Shown piece by piece: positions 38,938 through 47,106 of a stretch of 64,000 bases of DNA; positions within the stretch are counted from its first letter, which is position 1; every line of letters starts with the position of its first letter. The position numbers and the translations under genes were made by a program. This stretch comes from Gammaproteobacteria bacterium. Lineage in GTDB: Bacteria; Pseudomonadota; Gammaproteobacteria; Thiotrichales; Thiotrichaceae. Below the pieces are notes generated by a model, which made no database searches, was not told the DNA's origin, and was given only the letters and a program-made list of their open reading frames with translations. The stretch spans positions 62,001 to 126,000 of the forward strand of contig JAHJJD010000120.1 of assembly GCA_018822845.1 (NCBI GenBank), in the 5' to 3' direction.

Positions 38938-39321
38938 CTATGATTGATCAGCACCATTGCGCAAGCTGGTCATTACCCCATTGATGCTTGCCCCCTGCTC
39001 CATCAACACCTCGATGTAATGGATATTGCCAGCGACTTCAGCTGTTGATTTGATGGAAATCCTGCGTGAAGCAAATACGTCGCCAGCAATTTTACCTGCC
39101 GCGATAATGGTAGGAACACGAATCTCGCCAATCACCTCACTGCCCTCCTGCAAGTAAAGGGTCGCACCGGAATCAAGAGGAGCGGTGAGATTACCGTTGA
39201 TACGCCCTTGCAGGTACAAGTCGCCGTTAAAAGAAATATCACCAACGATTTCAATATCGTGTTCCAGCAGGGATGATGTGGATGATTTCCTGGTGGTCAT
39301 GGATGCTGCCTTGTATGCCAA
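38938..39321 (-). CDS. Bactofilin
   Basis: 127 residues. The core (about 20-115) is the bactofilin beta-helix: EIVGDISFNGDLYLQGRING, LYLQEGSEVIGEIRVP, KIAGDVFASRRISIKSTAEV and GNIHYIEVLMEQGASING. Bactofilins polymerise without nucleotide into filaments that localise wall enzymes, stalks or polar machinery. The N-terminal KSSTSSLLE stretch is the usual membrane-binding/disordered tail. Divergent, via the coiled-coil gene, from the GTPase cluster. In Myxococcus bactofilins anchor small GTPase systems, so the neighbourhood is suggestive. Confidence 0.93.
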   Translation of the reverse strand: MAYKAASMTTRKSSTSSLLEHDIEIVGDISFNGDLYLQGRINGNLTAPLDSGATLYLQEGSEVIGEIRVPTIIAAGKIAGDVFASRRISIKSTAEVAGNIHYIEVLMEQGASINGVMTSLRNGADQS

Positions 39322-39378
39322 ATTCTAAAATAAAGTTATAGTGCGGGATAATAGTAGCAGCACTTCAGATGCAACACA

Positions 39379-39777
39379 TCATGAATTCGAACGCAGAGCC
39401 TCAAGCTCCCGTTCGAGCGCCTCGATGGTATCGTCCCGCATTTGCAGATCTTCCATCAGGGCTTGAACCCTGATTTCAGCTGACTCCAGCCGCTCCATGA
39501 CATCATCATCCATCTGCTCGGCAGTTTCAAAGCGTGCCTGGAGTTTTTCTGCACGCTCCTCCACCTCCTTCAGCTCCCGGCGTAACGCCGAGTTATCACG
39601 GTGACACTGCTCAAGGCGGAAACGCGCATCAAACGGATTGTCGGGCAATTCCCTGACGCCACGGGCACCACCACCACCACCGGCTGCCCTTCCCCGAACC
39701 CACCAGCCTACGCCGACCCCGGCCACCGCTGCCAGACCCAAAATGAATGCAATCTGCAAGATCAAATAAATCATCAA
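39379..39777 (-). CDS. Membrane-anchored coiled-coil protein
   Basis: 132 residues, unrecognised. One N-terminal membrane helix (YLILQIAFILGLAAVAGVGV), a Gly-rich hinge, DNPFDARFRLEQC, then an unbroken coiled coil to the end (EERAEKLQARFETAEQ... ALERELEALRS). Layout matches the protein at 47107 that closes the plus-strand cluster but lacks its helix-hairpin-helix. In-frame ATG codons at 39777 and 39774 are both possible. Just upstream of the bactofilin gene, probably co-transcribed. Confidence 0.75.
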   Translation of the reverse strand: MMIYLILQIAFILGLAAVAGVGVGWWVRGRAAGGGGGARGVRELPDNPFDARFRLEQCHRDNSALRRELKEVEERAEKLQARFETAEQMDDDVMERLESAEIRVQALMEDLQMRDDTIEALERELEALRSNS

Positions 39778-39879
39778 CTACTCCCTGCTCTTCCTTGGCT
39801 AAAATATTCTAACAGTATCATACAGGTAGGGCGCGATACCTTTCATCAGAAAAAGGTTTTTCGCCACATCTTATAGACT

Positions 39880-40671
39880 ATGATCAAAAATATTTCTGAT
39901 ATACGCTCAGAAATCAACTATAAAGGTTTAGTACCATCAACGGCCCATAAAACTATGCTTGGAAAGCTGCTGCGAGGGGAAAGCACTCAAGCCCCACCAG
40001 AATTACCGCTGGCGTTTAGTCTTGCGACAGAGCGCGGCCTGCGTATTCAACAGGATTACAAGCCTGCTGAAGCATGGCGCTTTTTGTCCCATCACATTCA
40101 CCGTTATCCACAGGATCTGCGCGCACATACCCAGCGCACATTGCTGGCTCAGCACGAATCCCTGCGGGACAACCTGCCTGGAGCCTTACAGGACGTGTTT
40201 CTGGCCCTCGGCAATGCTGGCCAGCTACTGCGCCAAAGGCTACTGGAACTGGTTAGTGACGACCTGAGCGAAGAGGACAAGTCATTCTTTCTTGAATGGT
40301 TGAAATCGGATCGTGGCTCAGACATGGGCGCACGGTGGCGCAAAGGTTCACAGCTGGCAACCGGCCAGGATAATACCACGGCAAAACTACTGCGTATTGA
40401 GCGCAGTCAGGAAGTGGCAAAATACAGCGACGTTATGGAAGAAGTCATTGCCTGCCTCGAATACGGGCAGGTCGATACAGCGAGGGAATTGCTGGAGGCT
40501 GAAATACGCGCTGGCAGCACGGATGAAACCATGGAACAGGAACTTGTAAACATTTACCAGTACACGCGCGACAGGGAGAGGCTGGACGCCATGATCAAAC
40601 ACCTTCAGGAGGCTGGACGCGAGGTATCCGCCTTGTGGAAAGAAAAACAGCAGGAATCAGAACAGTGGTAA
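39880..40671 (+). CDS. FimV C-terminal-like helical protein
   Basis: 263 residues, no signal peptide, mostly helical. The C-terminal 70 residues (EEVIACLEYGQVDTARELL to DAMIKHLQEAG) resemble the tetratricopeptide-like domain at the end of FimV, which binds polar partners. The N-terminal RLLGKLLRGE-type basic stretch and the middle (LGNAGQLLRQRLLELVSDDL) are unknown. No clear ribosome site stands before ATG 39880, and ATG 39955 is an alternative start. First gene of the plus-strand cluster, 24 bases before the receiver-like gene. Confidence 0.65.
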   Translation: MIKNISDIRSEINYKGLVPSTAHKTMLGKLLRGESTQAPPELPLAFSLATERGLRIQQDYKPAEAWRFLSHHIHRYPQDLRAHTQRTLLAQHESLRDNLPGALQDVFLALGNAGQLLRQRLLELVSDDLSEEDKSFFLEWLKSDRGSDMGARWRKGSQLATGQDNTTAKLLRIERSQEVAKYSDVMEEVIACLEYGQVDTARELLEAEIRAGSTDETMEQELVNIYQYTRDRERLDAMIKHLQEAGREVSALWKEKQQESEQW

Positions 40672-40695
40672 AACAACGATAAGCAGGCTGGATTT

Positions 40696-42069
40696 ATGCT
40701 GAAACATTCCAAAACTGGTCCACTCAAGGTAGCACTTCTAAGCATCAGCCCTCATAACAAGGCGATACTGGAGTTCTTTTTCGCTGGCGCAGGCCGCAAC
40801 CTGTTCAAGGCCGTTGCAGAGCCGGAAGCAGAAGCCATCATTGTCGACTACGACAATCCCGGTGCTGGTGACGAGTGGAAAAAGCGCGCCAATTCAGGCA
40901 AGCCAGGCATCATACTTTCCGTACACCAGGTGGATTTACAGAAGGCTGTCTGGATACCCAAACCGCTGACCTCCAAGGCACTGACCGACGCAGCCGCGCA
41001 AGTGCATGACTTACTGGCATCCCAGGCACCAGCAGAACGCCCCTTTGCGGATACTGCCCTGGAAAGCACGCCAAGCGAAACAGAGCCTCTTCCCTCCGCC
41101 AAAAGCCTGTTCGGCGACACATCACCACAGCCGTTTGGCGTCAAGTCAACACCGTCACGCAAATTGCGCTCACTTGTCATCAATTTTTCTGATGATGAAG
41201 AGGAAGAACCTGCTCCAACTGTTGCGGCACCAACCCCAACAAAAGAACCGGCCACCCCGGAAGGTGTATTTGACCCCGCCGAAACAGACATCAGCATGGA
41301 AGAAATCGCCCGCCCGCTTGAGCCCTCCATCCCACCGGAGATTGCTGAGCAACGCTGGCGCGAACTCTGCGGCGAACACGATGACATGCATGAAACCGCC
41401 TCATGGCAATCAGAGGCCCTGCTGTTCACGCCTGAAAACTATCTGATGGCCAACCTCCTGGACGCCCTGCGCCTAACCCGTGAATCGGGTCGAAATGTAC
41501 AGATTAATCTGCCCCACGGACATTTCGCCCTGCTGATGCCCGAGCGCAATCAGGCATTCTGCACGCTAGACACCCGGTCTGACGAATTCAGCATGTTGTG
41601 CAATAACCCTGTTCAAACCAGTCAGATTGGGCTACATATACCCAGTAATGCAGAACTGGAACAACTGGAAAGCCATGCGGATGAAAACCCCGACAAGCTG
41701 CTCGACATGGAGGCTTTTACCTGGGTTATCAGCCTATTGACAGCCAGAGGACGGATGAGCCGAAATGTTGATGTAAACCAGAAAGTGGCGCTGAAACACT
41801 GGCCCAACATGACCCGCCTTGAACAGTTCCCGCATGTCATGCGTATCGCCGCCCTGTGGAACCAGCGGCCTGGAACCGCTTTCGAGATTGCCCGTGCTCT
41901 GGATGTGCCGCAACGTTATGTCTTTGCATTTTACGCCGCAGCCAGCACACTGAACCTGTTTGAACTTGACCAAACAAAACTCAAGAGCCGCGAAAAAGAG
42001 ACGCCAAAGGAGAACCGTGGCCTGTTCTCACGCCTGCTGAAACGCTTGCTGGGAGGAGGCCGCAAGTAA
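40696..42069 (+). CDS. Receiver-like scaffold protein of the GTPase cluster
   Basis: 457 residues, unknown family. Residues 1-110 look like a degenerate receiver domain (VALLSISPHNKAILEFFF, AIIVDYDNPGAGDEW, GIILSV), with Asp in IIVDYD but not the full phosphorylation site. A Pro/Thr/Glu-rich linker (about 115-220) follows. The C-terminal half includes a HALL-type fold (NLPHGHFALLMPERNQ) and a helical region (IARALDVPQRYVFAFYAA). It ends with the basic amphipathic helix GLFSRLLKRLLGGGRK, a likely membrane tether. Four bases before the GTPase gene. Confidence 0.55.
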   Translation: MLKHSKTGPLKVALLSISPHNKAILEFFFAGAGRNLFKAVAEPEAEAIIVDYDNPGAGDEWKKRANSGKPGIILSVHQVDLQKAVWIPKPLTSKALTDAAAQVHDLLASQAPAERPFADTALESTPSETEPLPSAKSLFGDTSPQPFGVKSTPSRKLRSLVINFSDDEEEEPAPTVAAPTPTKEPATPEGVFDPAETDISMEEIARPLEPSIPPEIAEQRWRELCGEHDDMHETASWQSEALLFTPENYLMANLLDALRLTRESGRNVQINLPHGHFALLMPERNQAFCTLDTRSDEFSMLCNNPVQTSQIGLHIPSNAELEQLESHADENPDKLLDMEAFTWVISLLTARGRMSRNVDVNQKVALKHWPNMTRLEQFPHVMRIAALWNQRPGTAFEIARALDVPQRYVFAFYAAASTLNLFELDQTKLKSREKETPKENRGLFSRLLKRLLGGGRK

Positions 42070-42072
42070 CAT

Positions 42073-42615
42073 ATGAGCATAATCAACCGCAAAATCATTT
42101 TTACCGGACCCGTTGGCGCAGGCAAAACAACTGCCATTGCTTCCATCAGCGACATCAAACCCATAGCCACCGATGAATACGCATCAGACATGACCAAAAG
42201 CCGCAAGCCGCAAACAACGGTGGCGATGGACTATGGCCTGATCCGGCTAAGCGAAAACGAGCGGGTACACCTGTATGGCACCCCCGGTCAGGAACGCTTC
42301 GACTTCATGTGGGATATTCTCACCAAGGGTGGCATTGGCCTTATCCTGCTGCTGGACAATACCCGCAAGGATCCCTTCCAGGACATGCGTTTCTACACCA
42401 ACGCATTCCGTGACTTTATCGAAAAGAAACAACTGGTTGTCGGCATCACCCGCATGGACTTGCAACGCAGGCCCAACCTGACTGATTACCGGCAGTGGCT
42501 GGAATCGCTTTCCCTGCAATCGCCGGTTTTTGAGATCGACGCCCGCAGCCACAAGGATGTCACCATGTTAGTTCAGGCATTGCTGTTCTCACTGGATCCA
42601 GGAGTGACAAACTGA
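42073..42615 (+). CDS. MglA/COG2229-type small GTPase
   Basis: 180 residues, cytoplasmic. G1 GPVGAGKTT; switch-II G3 replaced by YGTPGQERF as in MglA and conservon CvnD; G4 TRMD (relaxed from NKxD). Such bacterial Ras-like GTPases switch polarity or motility and are controlled by roadblock/LC7 proteins, one of which lies at 43295. Start four bases after the receiver-like gene; stop overlaps the next start in TGATG. The rest of the cluster therefore probably acts up- or downstream of its GTP cycle. Confidence 0.88.
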   Translation: MSIINRKIIFTGPVGAGKTTAIASISDIKPIATDEYASDMTKSRKPQTTVAMDYGLIRLSENERVHLYGTPGQERFDFMWDILTKGGIGLILLLDNTRKDPFQDMRFYTNAFRDFIEKKQLVVGITRMDLQRRPNLTDYRQWLESLSLQSPVFEIDARSHKDVTMLVQALLFSLDPGVTN

Positions 42616-43262
42616 TGAGCGAGTACATACTCACCGAGAATCTTTACCTGGGCGTCACGCCCGGCGGCACCTATTACGCCGTACAAGACAAGACGGAAGA
42701 ACCGGGGCGCATATTTCTGCACCGATTGTTGCAGGAAGCAGAAACGCCGCTGTTCAACGTCGACGTCGCCTGTGAGCTGAGTGGCTACAAGAAAAAACGC
42801 GCCCTCGAATTTGTCCACTGGATGCAGGAAGCCGGGCTGATTGCAGGCATGGAACGCAGCGAATCCGCCCCGCAGGAAACTCTGGAACGCCTGCTTCCGC
42901 AACTGCTGCGCACCCTTTCCGATGAAGGCAAAGCCATCCTTGCAGAAAGCCGTGGACTATATCTTGGCAGTGCAGGCTACACCCACGAAGCCGCAGAAGA
43001 ACTCGCGGCGCTGAGCGCCAACCTGACTGCCGTTTATGCGCGCCACAAGGAATTGCTGCAAGGCAATCTTGGCTACCGGCAACGTGCCTGGGGGCTGGTT
43101 GATGCCAGCGGCAACAGTGAAGTCGGCTTCTGGCCGCTTTATATCGGTCAAAACCGTTTTACCCTGATTATTGGTGGCGTACCGCAATTCAACCAGCCAG
43201 ACTTCAAACGCCTGGTCTGGGCACTGGAAATGCGTTACGGCAATACTGAAATACCTGTTTGA
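42615..43262 (+). CDS. Putative GTPase partner protein, unknown family
   Basis: 215 residues, no signal peptide or membrane helix. The middle (FNVDVACELSGYKKKRALEFVHWMQEAGLI) looks like a winged helix. The C-terminal part (GLVDASGNSEVGFWPLYIGQNRFTLIIGG) has strand-rich spacing that could be a diverged roadblock/longin-type fold. Translation is coupled to the GTPase (TGATG), which is the strongest hint that it binds it. In actinobacterial conservons this position belongs to the DUF742 winged-helix protein; I cannot show homology. Confidence 0.6.
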   Translation: MSEYILTENLYLGVTPGGTYYAVQDKTEEPGRIFLHRLLQEAETPLFNVDVACELSGYKKKRALEFVHWMQEAGLIAGMERSESAPQETLERLLPQLLRTLSDEGKAILAESRGLYLGSAGYTHEAAEELAALSANLTAVYARHKELLQGNLGYRQRAWGLVDASGNSEVGFWPLYIGQNRFTLIIGGVPQFNQPDFKRLVWALEMRYGNTEIPV

Positions 43263-43294
43263 TGTAAACAAATACAACCAAGGAGAGAAACTAC

Positions 43295-43657
43295 ATGCGC
43301 TCTGAAATGCTCAACTCCATTCTGAGTGACCTGAACGGTTCTTCTGCAGACATCGAAGCTTCGGCTGTCCTGTCCACCGATGGCCTGATGATGGCATCCC
43401 TGCTGCCGTCCGGCATGGATGAAGACAGGGTCGGTGCCATGAGTGCGGCCATGCTGTCGCTGGGTGACCGTACAGCAGAAGAACTGGCGCGCGGTGCTCT
43501 TGAGCAAGTGCTGATCAAAGGTGCCAAAGGCTACATCCTGATGGCACATGCAGGCCATGAAGCCGTTGTAACCGTGCTGGCCAAGCCCAATGCCCGCCTC
43601 GGCCTGATTTTCCTGGATGTTAAACGTGCAGCGGAAAACATCAGTAAAATCATCTGA
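43295..43657 (+). CDS. Roadblock/LC7 domain protein (MglB-like)
   Basis: 120 residues, a single roadblock/LC7 domain: LNSILSDLNGSSADIEASAVLSTDG, then LMMASLLPSGMDEDRVGAMSAAML, LARGALEQVLIKGAKGYILM and VVTVLAKPNARLGLIFLDVKRA. In bacteria these are GTPase-activating or dimer-platform partners of MglA-type GTPases. AAGGAGAG stands 10 bases before ATG. With the GTPase at 42073 it makes the pair that defines this cluster. Confidence 0.9.
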   Translation: MRSEMLNSILSDLNGSSADIEASAVLSTDGLMMASLLPSGMDEDRVGAMSAAMLSLGDRTAEELARGALEQVLIKGAKGYILMAHAGHEAVVTVLAKPNARLGLIFLDVKRAAENISKII

Positions 43658-43757
43658 TTTGCGGCCATGCCGCCAGAGAAGCGAATAATCTGGTTCTAAT
43701 AAGAAAAGTGATTCCGTATCCGCTATGCTGCGGGTGCAGGATCAAGAGAGATTTGCG

Positions 43758-44270
43758 ATGGACGACATGAGATCCGAGAATGTGCAGGAGCCGTATACCC
43801 GGCATCTGTTGCATTACTATGATGGCACTTCGCGGTATGTCCTTATCAAGGATGAGGAAGTACCATTCCCGGAAGGGAAACTGATTGTTTCCCGCACCGA
43901 CATGCAAGGGGTGATTACCCACTGCAATCAGGCATTTGTGGATATGTCGGGTTACGCCGAGGAAGAACTGATTGGTCAGCCGCATTACATCCTGAGACAC
44001 CCCGACATGCCCAAAGCGGCATTCAAGGATGCCTGGGAAACGGTTGCGCAAGGCATAAAATGGCATGGCTATGTCAAAAACCTGCGCAAGGATGGCCGTT
44101 ATTACTGGGTTTACGCAACGATCATACTCAATGTTCGCAACGGACAACCCATCAGTTGCACATCCGTGCGGCGCAAGCCATCACGCTCACAGGTGGATGC
44201 ATGTATCAAGCTCTATGCCCAAATGAAGCAGGAGGAGGAACAAAGTCATGCGTTATGTAATGACCGTTAG
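43758..44270 (+). CDS. Stand-alone Aer-like (FAD-type) PAS protein
   Basis: 170 residues from ATG 43758 (MDDMRSENVQ), with AGAGAG before it. The PAS core is close to that of the aerotaxis receptor Aer: GVITHCNQAFVDMSGY, EELIGQPHYILRHPDMP (the Arg-His-x-Asp FAD-contact motif of Aer), WETVAQGIKWHGYVKN and KDGRYYWVYATI. It has no transducer or kinase domain, so it must hand a redox signal to a partner protein. Its 3' end overlaps the next gene by 23 bases. Confidence 0.85.
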   Translation: MDDMRSENVQEPYTRHLLHYYDGTSRYVLIKDEEVPFPEGKLIVSRTDMQGVITHCNQAFVDMSGYAEEELIGQPHYILRHPDMPKAAFKDAWETVAQGIKWHGYVKNLRKDGRYYWVYATIILNVRNGQPISCTSVRRKPSRSQVDACIKLYAQMKQEEEQSHALCNDR

Positions 44271-44994
44271 CCCGGATTTCGCTCCTGACAGGATTGCAGG
44301 CTGGTACATATTCAATACATGGCTACAGCGCCAACTGGGTGAACATATTCATCTGGAACTGTATCCGGACTTCGCCAGCCAACGCGAGGCCATCAACAAT
44401 GACGAAATCGACCTGATTTACGCCAACCCCTATGATGCCGCCATGCTGGTGCGCGAGAAAGGCTTTACCGCCATCGCCACGCCTGGGAACATTTCGGATG
44501 AAGCCATCATTGCCGTTGCCGCTGCGTCTCCCATCCAGCGGGTAGAAGACCTGCGCCCCGGCACACGCATCGCCGCTACCGACGATCCGGACGTCAACCT
44601 GATTTCCATGATCATGCTGGAGCCAGCAGACCTGTCAATACAAAACGTGGAAATACAGACTGTCGACACCTATGTGCTGGTCGCCAAACGACTGCTGCAA
44701 GGCAAGGCTGACGCCGGATTCTTCCTTAAGGAGGCATTTGCGGGGTTGTCCGGCATGATCCAGCGACAATTGCGCCAACTGGTCCACAGCGAGATCTACG
44801 TCATCCGCCATGTGCTGCTGGCAGGCCCACGTTTGCAGGGCCACCTGAACGACCTTCAGGAATTGCTGCCAGCCATGCCTGCAGATGCCAAGGGCAAAGG
44901 CGTATTGGCCAGCATGGGCTTGCAAAGATGGGAACTACAGGATCAGGAAGACACCGAGTTTATGATTGACCTGATGGATACACTGGTTGACTAG
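44248..44994 (+). CDS. Cytosolic PhnD-like substrate-binding protein
   Basis: 248 residues. It has the two-lobe PhnD/phosphonate-binding fold: VSPDFAPDRIAGW, LIYANPYDAAML (ligand loop), VEDLRPGTRIAATDDPD and GKADAGFFLKEAFAGL. There is no signal peptide and no transporter gene near, so it most likely works in the cytoplasm as a ligand sensor, as the domain does in some receptors. Overlap with the PAS gene suggests the two form one sensory unit. Ligand unknown. Confidence 0.75.
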   Translation: MRYVMTVSPDFAPDRIAGWYIFNTWLQRQLGEHIHLELYPDFASQREAINNDEIDLIYANPYDAAMLVREKGFTAIATPGNISDEAIIAVAAASPIQRVEDLRPGTRIAATDDPDVNLISMIMLEPADLSIQNVEIQTVDTYVLVAKRLLQGKADAGFFLKEAFAGLSGMIQRQLRQLVHSEIYVIRHVLLAGPRLQGHLNDLQELLPAMPADAKGKGVLASMGLQRWELQDQEDTEFMIDLMDTLVD

Positions 44995-44995
44995 T

Positions 44996-46168
44996 ATGAA
45001 AAGAACGCATCTGACATCCCGCTTGCTGACCGTCTCCGTGACAGCATTGGCCTTATCGCTATGCCTGTCCACTGCCGTAGCAGATGACAAGACATGGGAC
45101 ATCAAGCCCGGCGACACCCTGGGCTCAATCGTCGCCCAGGAATACCCCGGCTACGCCAACCGGAAAGCCATCATGGAGGCGATCCTCAAGGCCAGTCCGG
45201 ATGCGTTCATCAACAACGACCTCAACCGGATGACCGTCGGCAAAACGCTTAAATTGCCCGCTGCCGACAGCATTCCCGGCTTGCAACCTCCCCCTCCGCC
45301 CAGCAGTGCTGGCGTAACCGACCAGGCCACTCAGGAAAAACTGCAAGCGCTTCAGGCCGAGCGTGACGAACTGGGCGAAACCATCAAGCTGATGGAAGAT
45401 GAAAACGCCCAGTTACAGGAATTGATCCAGGATTACGAAGAAACCAAAAAGGCCAAAGACGCTGAACTGGCCAAACTGGAAGCGCGGGTCAAGGAACTGG
45501 AAGCAGGCACGGCAGCAGGCGAAAGCAAGCAACAGGAAACGGCACCTGCTGCCGCCAGCGGAGACATCGCTGAACTCCAGCAAAAAATTACCACGCTGGA
45601 AGGCGAAAATATCGAACTCCAGACCCAACTGGAAACGGCCAAAATGGATCTGGACGATAGTCAGGCCCAGACCGAAGAAATCAAAACCCAACTGGCCGAC
45701 CTGCAACGCCAGAATGACGCCCTCAGCAACGACCTGCAACAGGCGCGCGCCGCTACCGCAGTTGCCGAAAGCAATGCCGCAGGCTCCAGCTACCTGCCAT
45801 GGATACTGTTGGGTTTGATGGCGCTGCTGATGCTGCCATTAATGTGGCTACTGAAACGTAACCGCGATGAACCCCGCATCACCACCCTTCCCGCACCACT
45901 GCAACCTGCTGCACCGCCGCCAGCGGTATCAGCACGGGAAAGCACTGACACCCCGCTTTCCCGATCCACGAAGGATGATGAGCAGATTGAGGAAATCGCT
46001 GCAACAGAACCGGCAAACCCGGATGCCGACCTCAAACTCGACATTGCTCGCGCCTATCTGGATTTGCGCAACCCGGAAGCTGCCGCCGACATCCTGAAGG
46101 ACGTCATGACTGAAGGTGGCAGCCAGCAGAAACAGGAAGCACGCGAAATACTTTCCTTCATCAGTTGA
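44996..46168 (+). CDS. FimV-like LysM/coiled-coil membrane protein
   Basis: 390 residues from ATG 44996. Signal peptide, then a LysM-type peptidoglycan-binding part (TWDIKPGDTLGSIVAQEYP), a coiled coil (about 105-260), one membrane helix (YLPWILLGLMALLMLPLMWLL), a Pro-rich cytoplasmic linker and the FimV C-terminal motif (LKLDIARAYLDLRNPEAAADIL). In Pseudomonas and Shewanella FimV/HubP marks the pole and recruits twitching or chemotaxis parts. It is much shorter than those. It connects the wall to the cytoplasmic GTPase module. Confidence 0.85.
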   Translation: MKRTHLTSRLLTVSVTALALSLCLSTAVADDKTWDIKPGDTLGSIVAQEYPGYANRKAIMEAILKASPDAFINNDLNRMTVGKTLKLPAADSIPGLQPPPPPSSAGVTDQATQEKLQALQAERDELGETIKLMEDENAQLQELIQDYEETKKAKDAELAKLEARVKELEAGTAAGESKQQETAPAAASGDIAELQQKITTLEGENIELQTQLETAKMDLDDSQAQTEEIKTQLADLQRQNDALSNDLQQARAATAVAESNAAGSSYLPWILLGLMALLMLPLMWLLKRNRDEPRITTLPAPLQPAAPPPAVSARESTDTPLSRSTKDDEQIEEIAATEPANPDADLKLDIARAYLDLRNPEAAADILKDVMTEGGSQQKQEAREILSFIS

Positions 46169-46365
46169 CAACTCCTTCCGGACTGCCTGCAAGGCGGCAG
46201 CCCGGACATCCATTTATCCCATAAAATTATCAGGTTATCCTGCTAATCCCGACATTTCTTCACTCCATCCCCCTTCTGCTCGCCAAGTAAACCCGCAAAC
46301 ATTAGCCTATTTCCTGAGCCATTAGACTATATTCTATGGTTTCCCGATTGATCCCGGAGTTTTGG

Positions 46366-47103
46366 ATGTCAAACCCCCTTGCACACAAACAACCCCTGCT
46401 TCCACTGGTCGTATTTCTCGTCCTGCTGATTGTGGCGACACTGACCCTGTTTGCTATACTATTCATCCAGCCAGTCATGGAAACCGACCTGTTGCAACGT
46501 ACCCGTCAGGCATTGAGCGAAGCTGGCCTGCCTGCTGATGGCATTCGGTTCCAGGGGCGTGACGGCATACTCACTGGCACAGTTGCCAGTGACAGCACCG
46601 CCGCCCAATTGGTTGAAGCCACCCGGCAGGTATACGGTGTGCGGGCAGTAAACAACCGCCTGATCGTGGCAAGCTCAGCAACCGTGCAGACTGACGATCA
46701 GGTGGAAATACCCGCTCCTGTGAGCAAGGGTCTCTACAAACCCTCCCAAAAGCACCCCATCGAACAGGTTGATTTGAGTGCCATCCAGTTTGACTATTCA
46801 CGGGCGGAACTCAGCTCCGATGCAAGCGATGCACTGACCGGGGTGATTGTACAACTGGTGAAAAATCCACAACTGAAAATTATGGTTTCTGCCCATACCG
46901 ATGATCAGGGCACCCCGCTCGGTAACATGGCTGTCACCCAGGCCAGGGCTGAAGCAATCCGCAATCACCTTCTTTCCCAAGGCGTCAAGGCAGAACAGGT
47001 AAAAGCCCAAGGGTTTGGATCTGTGCGCCCAGTAGCCGAGAACAACACAGCAGAAGGCCAGAGAAAGAACCGTCGCGTCGAAATTACCGTGCTAGAGGAA
47101 TAG
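46366..47103 (+). CDS. BON/OmpA-domain inner-membrane-anchored protein
   Basis: 245 residues from ATG 46366, six bases after GGAG. One N-terminal membrane helix (LVVFLVLLIVATLTLFAILF), a BON-like strand-helix domain (GIRFQGRDGILTGTVASD), then a full OmpA/MotB peptidoglycan-binding domain (IQFDYSRAELSSDASDAL, MVSAHTDDQGTPLGN, GFGSVRPVAENNTAEGQRKNRRVEI). It resembles the ArfA-type layout. Likely fixes the polar complex to the wall from the inner membrane. Four bases before the next gene. Confidence 0.85.
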   Translation: MSNPLAHKQPLLPLVVFLVLLIVATLTLFAILFIQPVMETDLLQRTRQALSEAGLPADGIRFQGRDGILTGTVASDSTAAQLVEATRQVYGVRAVNNRLIVASSATVQTDDQVEIPAPVSKGLYKPSQKHPIEQVDLSAIQFDYSRAELSSDASDALTGVIVQLVKNPQLKIMVSAHTDDQGTPLGNMAVTQARAEAIRNHLLSQGVKAEQVKAQGFGSVRPVAENNTAEGQRKNRRVEITVLEE

Positions 47104-47106
47104 CAA

